In this document: positions 12,671 through 14,278 of the stretch, piece after piece | How positions within the stretch are numbered: position 1 is the first letter of the stretch | Layout: every line of letters begins with the position of its first letter | Origin: a bacterium | GTDB lineage: Bacteria; JAUVQV01; DATDCY01 | NCBI GenBank assembly: GCA_036524115.1 | Contig: DATDCY010000316.1 | Coordinates: forward strand, 1 to 14,278 | DNA: 14,278 nucleotides | Direction: 5' to 3' | Notes under the pieces: generated by a model | The model's database searches: none | What the model was told of the DNA's origin: nothing | What the model saw: the letters and a program-made list of their open reading frames with translations, nothing else | Program-made: the position numbers and the translations under genes

Positions 12671-13215
12671 ATGCAGGGAGCGTCTTCACGACAATGGCCG
12701 GGTGTGTGCTTCTGCTGCCCTCCCTGGCGTTCGCGCTCGATCTCCCCAAGCCCGGCCTCACCGAATCCAACGGCGCGGTGACGGTGGGCAAGCCGGCGCC
12801 GCCTCTCGCCGGGAAGGACATCAAGGGGCGGGCGATCACCGCCGAGACCTTCAAGGGGCGGCCGGTGCTCGTGGACTTCGGCTCGATCTTCTGCTCGTCC
12901 TGCCAGGAGACCATCAAGGAGTTCGTGCGGCTGGAGAAAGCGTACGGGTCGACTGACCTCGCGCTGGTCGTCGTCACCGACGGGGCGTCGTCGACGAAGG
13001 CCATGAACAACCTGTTCCGCCAACTGGGGGCGACCTACACGGTCATCCGGGACGAGGGTTCGAAGCTCTTCGAGAGCTACGGGGTGACCCTGATCCCCTT
13101 TCAGGTCGTCATCGATCGGCAGGGGGTCGTCAGGAAGATCCACAATGGATTCAACGCGGACATGGAAGGCGTGTTCGGCCTGAGAGAGCTTTCGGGCCTG
13201 GGTGCAGGGAAGTAG
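12667..13215 (+). CDS. TlpA-like periplasmic redoxin
   Basis: The 182-residue product starts with a signal peptide (cleavage likely after AFA near residue 23) and continues as an AhpC/TSA-Redoxin type thioredoxin fold: VGKPAPPLAGKDIKG, a strand PVLVDFGSIF, the active site C-S-S-C (Cys76, Cys79), a strand ALVVVTD, the helix SKLFESYGV, cis-proline in TLIPFQVVIDRQG, and a final strand. Such proteins use electrons from CcdA to reduce periplasmic disulfides. The ATG at 12667 overlaps the preceding small frame by ATGA; the purine-rich GAGGGGGAA upstream can serve as ribosome site. In-frame codons further 5' lack signal-peptide features. acr3 follows after 13 bases. Confidence 0.9.
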   Translation: MNAGSVFTTMAGCVLLLPSLAFALDLPKPGLTESNGAVTVGKPAPPLAGKDIKGRAITAETFKGRPVLVDFGSIFCSSCQETIKEFVRLEKAYGSTDLALVVVTDGASSTKAMNNLFRQLGATYTVIRDEGSKLFESYGVTLIPFQVVIDRQGVVRKIHNGFNADMEGVFGLRELSGLGAGK

Positions 13216-13228
13216 CCGGGAGGAACGA

Positions 13229-14278
13229 ATGGCCGCGAAACAGATGAGCTTCTTCGACCGCTATCTGACGCTCTGGGTCGCGCTCTGCATGGGCGTCGGC
13301 GTGGCCCTTGGGAAGGCCGCGCCCGAGGCCGTGGCGGCACTGCGCGGCCTGGAGTTCGGCGAGGGCTCGCAGATCAACGTCGCCATCGCGGTGCTGATCT
13401 GGCTCATGGTCTACCCGATGATGCTCAAGGTGGACTTCTCCTCGGTCCTCAACGCCGGCCGCAATCCGAAGGGGCTGTTCGTCACGCTCTTCGTGAACTG
13501 GATCGTGAAGCCCTTCAGCATGGCCCTCTTCGGCTGGGTCTTCTTCCGCTGGGTCTTCAGCGGGTTCATCGCGCCGGCGGAGGCCGACCAGTACATCGCC
13601 GGCGCGATCATCCTCGCCGCGGCGCCCTGCACGGCGATGGTCTTCGTCTGGAGCTACCTCACGGACGGCGACCCGGGCTACACGCTGGTGCAGGTCTCGG
13701 TCAACGACCTGCTGATGCTGGTGTTCTTCGCGCCGATCGTGAAGTTTCTTGTCGCGGGGGCATCGAGTCTGATCGTTCCCTTCAGCGTTCTCTTCGCGTC
13801 GGTGCTGGTGTTCATCGTCATTCCCCTGACGGCCGGGGTGGTCACCCGCGCCGCACTGATCAAGGCCAAGGGCACGGACTGGTTCTCCTCGCGCTTCCTG
13901 CCGGCGCTGCACCCGGTCGCAGTGGTCGCGCTCCTCGCGACGCTGGTGCTGATCTTCGCCTTCCAGGCCGACAACATCACGGGACGGCTCTTCCATGTGC
14001 TGCTGATCGCGGTGCCGATCACGATCCAGGTCTACTTCAACGCGTCGCTCGCCTACGGGTTGATGAAGTGGCTCAAGGTTCCGCACACGATCGCGGCGCC
14101 GGGGGCCCTGATCGGCGCCAGCAACTTCTTCGAGCTGGCGGTCGCGGTGGCGATCACCCTCTTCGGGCCGGAGTCCGGCGCGGCACTGGCCACGGTCGTC
14201 GGCGTGCTCGTGGAGGTGCCGGTGATGCTCTCGGTCTGCAGCTTCTGCAACCGGACGCGGCACTGGTTCCCCGTCCCG
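13229..14278 (+). CDS. acr3: Acr3 arsenite efflux transporter, 3' end cut by window
   Basis: The frame runs 350 codons to the window edge without a stop. Acr3 proteins are usually about 350-370 residues, so only a few residues are missing. About ten membrane helices are visible. Hallmarks are AAPCTAMVFVWS with Cys134, the conserved helix-4 cysteine needed for arsenite transport, VQVSVNDLLML, and FNASLAYGL followed by GASNFFELAVAVAITLFG with Glu302, the conserved acidic residue of helix 9. It exports As(III) as an antiporter and is a plausible channel for ArsA. GGGAGGA (13218-13224) precedes the ATG. It is the last visible gene of the arsR operon. Confidence 0.96.
   Translation, partial: MAAKQMSFFDRYLTLWVALCMGVGVALGKAAPEAVAALRGLEFGEGSQINVAIAVLIWLMVYPMMLKVDFSSVLNAGRNPKGLFVTLFVNWIVKPFSMALFGWVFFRWVFSGFIAPAEADQYIAGAIILAAAPCTAMVFVWSYLTDGDPGYTLVQVSVNDLLMLVFFAPIVKFLVAGASSLIVPFSVLFASVLVFIVIPLTAGVVTRAALIKAKGTDWFSSRFLPALHPVAVVALLATLVLIFAFQADNITGRLFHVLLIAVPITIQVYFNASLAYGLMKWLKVPHTIAAPGALIGASNFFELAVAVAITLFGPESGAALATVVGVLVEVPVMLSVCSFCNRTRHWFPVP

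Noticed and set aside
12668-12700. TGA at 12668 as a second selenocysteine codon
   Set aside because: Reading on in that frame gives a sequence with no protein character, and the real redoxin gene starts at 12667 in another frame.

Overview
This is a GC-rich window, entirely bacterial in gene style, dominated by a divergent arsenic detoxification locus. The gene set suggests a Geobacter/Desulfuromonas-like deltaproteobacterium (Desulfobacterota) or a relative: a TSUP permease, small membrane protein and Usp trio, a multi-PAS hybrid kinase, ArsD/ArsA, Acr3, DUF2703, a CcdA plus thioredoxin set, and a probable selenoprotein. The taxonomic guess is an inference from gene content, not from a marker gene.

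Layout. (1) Positions 1-1883, plus strand: the 3' part of a TauE/SafE-type permease, an unknown two-helix membrane protein and a universal stress protein, ending in strong hairpins at 1890-1969. (2) Positions 8348-1977, minus strand: a COG0701-type permease, arsD, arsA (two ATPase halves), a small single-Cys thioredoxin-like protein, and a four-PAS hybrid histidine kinase. (3) Positions 8349-8436: an 88-bp divergent control region holding an interrupted palindrome that overlaps candidate promoters in both directions. (4) Positions 8437-14278, plus strand: a tightly packed operon with arsR, a thioredoxin-like/ArsC protein interrupted by an in-frame TGA, three unknown or poorly known Cys-rich proteins, a CxxC mini-thioredoxin, an anchored thioredoxin, a CcdA-like electron carrier, a 34-codon leader-like ORF, a TlpA-like redoxin and acr3, which is cut by the window end just before its stop.

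How it may work together. ArsR would sense As(III) and release both arms. Arsenate would be reduced by the ArsC domain, arsenite handed by ArsD to ArsA, and exported by Acr3 or by the permease. The CcdA protein and the thioredoxin-fold proteins look like a dedicated thiol-electron supply on both sides of the membrane.

The most striking point is at 9051-9053. A TGA separates two open segments in the same frame, occupies the place where I expect a conserved Cys, and is followed by a hairpin with a GGTC apical loop about 20 nt downstream, like a bacterial SECIS. I therefore annotate 8817-9539 as one selenoprotein in which a thioredoxin-like domain is fused to ArsC. A nonsense mutation or sequencing error remains the main alternative. 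No tRNA, rRNA, CRISPR array or insertion sequence was seen. No gene-free stretch longer than about 95 bases exists.
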